The notes under the pieces were generated by a model. It searched no databases, was not told the origin of the DNA, and was given only the letters and a program-made list of their open reading frames with translations. From the NCBI GenBank assembly GCA_964016885.1, contig OZ024744.1:64805047-64869046 (forward strand): 64,000 nt of DNA, read 5' to 3'. Positions 62,815 through 64,000 of the stretch are shown in pieces (position 1 is the stretch's first letter; the number at the start of each line of letters is the position of its first letter). The stretch is from Eledone cirrhosa. Lineage: Eukaryota; Mollusca; Cephalopoda; Octopoda; Eledonidae. A program made the translations under genes and the position numbers.

Positions 62815-63030
62815 TTAAAACCCAACTTTACTGTGGAGTAGCAGCATCTGTACCATAAATCTCTCTTGTGGTTCTTCTGATTCAGTTTCCAGGATCCTTT
62901 TACTCTACTACTATTCAGAACAAGGCTAGAATGCTTCATTTGTTCTCATTCCAGTTTCAGGAATAAGTTTTGGAAACTCGTTTTGTTGAAATTGTTGCAG
63001 ATATTCAATATTACATTTGTTCATTACTTT

Positions 63031-63252
63031 TTAGGGCAGTGAATTATCAGTATCGGTAGTGCGTTGGATAACATGCTTAGTGGCGTAGAGTTACGGCCCT
63101 TTACGTTCTGAGTTTAAATCTTGCCGAGGTTAGCTTTGTCTTTCATTCTTACAAGGTCAATAAAATAATGTACTAGTCACGCACTGGGGTTTATTTAATA
63201 AACTTCCCTCTCCCCCAAAATTGCTGGCCTTGTGCCTTAATCAGAAAGCATT
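63031..63252 (+). mobile_element. OK-type tRNA-SINE, divergent
   Basis: GGGCAGTGAATTATCAGTAT to CTTAATCAGAAAGCATTA; contains the optional GGGGTTTATTTAATAAAC block. Confidence 0.9.
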
Positions 63253-63254
63253 AG

Positions 63255-63398
63255 CAAAGAGTTATGGCCCTTAATGGTCTGAGTTCAAATCCCGCTGAGG
63301 TTAACTTTGCCCTTCATCCTTACGGGGTCGATAAAATAAAGTACCAGTAATGCACTGGGTAATTGCTGGCCTTGTGCCAAAAATAGAAACGATTATTT
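63255..63398 (+). mobile_element. OK-type tRNA-SINE, head-truncated
   Basis: GCAAAGAGTTATGGCCCTTA to CCAAAAATAGAAACGATTAT; joined directly to the tail of the preceding copy. Confidence 0.93.
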
Positions 63399-63524
63399 TT
63401 CAGTCACATTCAATAGGATTTCACTGAAAACATCTGTATTAACTTCTTCATAATTTAATAAATTTAAAAGCTCAATTGATATCTTGTTATTATATGAATA
63501 ATATTGTGATATTTTAGTGTTTAA

Positions 63525-63940
63525 CCCTTTAGCATTTACATTACTTTATATATACTATTATATTTACTGTGGATTGGCAGTATCGGTAGAGGGTCGGACG
63601 TCATGCTTTGACGCATAGAATTACGGTCCTTTCCATTCTGAGTTCAAATCCCGCCGAGGTCAACTTTGCCTTTCATCCTTACAGGGTCGATAAAATAAAG
63701 TACCAGTAATGCACTGGGTAATTGCTGGCCTTGTGCCAAAAGTAGAAACAATTATATTTACTATTATATTTTCATGGTAAAGACTTTACGTCCCATAATT
63801 ATCTCCCATGATATCGAATCTCTGAGACTTTGATATTATTTATGTTAAGAACAATACCTTAATATCAGTATGAGTAGCCGGTTACAGTTGGCTTGAACAG
63901 AATGAGGTGGCTGGATATAGCCGGTTTAAATGCTAAAGGG
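63525..63940. mobile_element. TTAA MITE containing a SINE
   Basis: TTAA on both sides (63521-63524, 63941-63944); ends CCCTTTAGCATTTACATTAC and TTTAAATGCTAAAGGG. Without the 194-bp SINE plus duplicate it would be about 222 bp, the family's usual length. Confidence 0.95.
63569..63750 (+). mobile_element. OK-type tRNA-SINE nested in the MITE, 12-bp duplication
   Basis: GTGGATTGGCAGTATCGGTA to CCAAAAGTAGAAACA, near consensus. Flanked by ATTATATTTACT at 63557-63568 and 63751-63762. Confidence 0.97.
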
Positions 63941-64000
63941 TTAAATAGTGCTTATATATAAGAAATTTTGGTTGTTGTTTTCTAAACATTGCACTAACAT

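Noticed and set aside
32..64000. Host zinc-finger or protocadherin genes expected in octopus genomes
   Set aside because: No C2H2 arrays, cadherin repeats or other host-gene domains were seen. The only finger found belongs to a LINE.

Overview
This window looks like non-genic DNA from a cephalopod, most probably an octopus. The main reason is the dominant dispersed repeat: a tRNA-derived SINE of about 180-220 bp with a tRNA-like head, a conserved body ('GATAAAATAAAGTACCAGT', '...GCTGGCCTTGTGCC') and an (ATT)n tail, which I recognise from memory as the octopus OK/OR type of element. There are about 30 copies. A second tRNA-SINE type (OR2-like), AT-rich unique sequence, very abundant microsatellites and many dead retrotransposons fit the same picture. 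I found no convincing complete host gene. One short GC-richer open segment with a splice-donor-like end (30878-31033) is the only candidate host exon.

Layout. 1-8 kb: a 48-bp tandem array at the left edge, a mariner-type MITE, SINEs, the 3' end of a Penelope-like element (PLE) with a hammerhead-like motif, microsatellites, and a second 48-bp array ending in a (GAT)n tail. 8.5-10.5 kb: the 3' end of a LINE whose 3' UTR has expanded into exactly 34 units of 48 bp. 10.5-23 kb: SINEs, TTAA-flanked MITEs, a non-autonomous Helitron candidate and LINE scraps. 23.0-24.15 kb: a LINE 3' half with zinc finger, C-terminal domain, stop codon, 48-bp repeats and (GAT)n tail in order; this is the Rosetta stone for the arrays. 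24.5-29.4 kb: a rearranged L1/Tx1-type LINE with endonuclease, RT and C-terminal region, plus partial, internally deleted and inverted copies. 29.5-34.9 kb: further RT remnants, the candidate exon, SINEs. 35.0-36.7 kb: PLE fragment with GIY-YIG nuclease and hammerhead-like 3' end. 36.7-37.8 kb: frameshifted Tc1/mariner transposase. 37.8-40.9 kb: the best LINE RT ORF (with PHD-like zinc finger), followed by a second RT fragment and an inverted copy. 41-55 kb: microsatellites, SINEs, several MITE families and perfect palindromes. 55.5-59.1 kb: four LINE and PLE fragments in mixed orientation. 60-61.2 kb: a dead Helitron helicase. 61.3-64 kb: another LINE tail, SINEs, MITEs and a SINE nested in a MITE.

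How the parts work together. The recurring theme is a LINE family that carries a 48-bp minisatellite just after its stop codon and ends in a conserved tail plus (GAT)n. Copies at about ten places in the window show it moving this minisatellite around, and at one locus the repeat has grown into a 1.6-kb satellite. Target-site duplications visible for several SINEs, for a 60-bp LINE tail inserted in a SINE, and for TTAA MITEs inserted in other repeats show that these families were mobile. All functional assignments are from reading motifs; no database search was possible.
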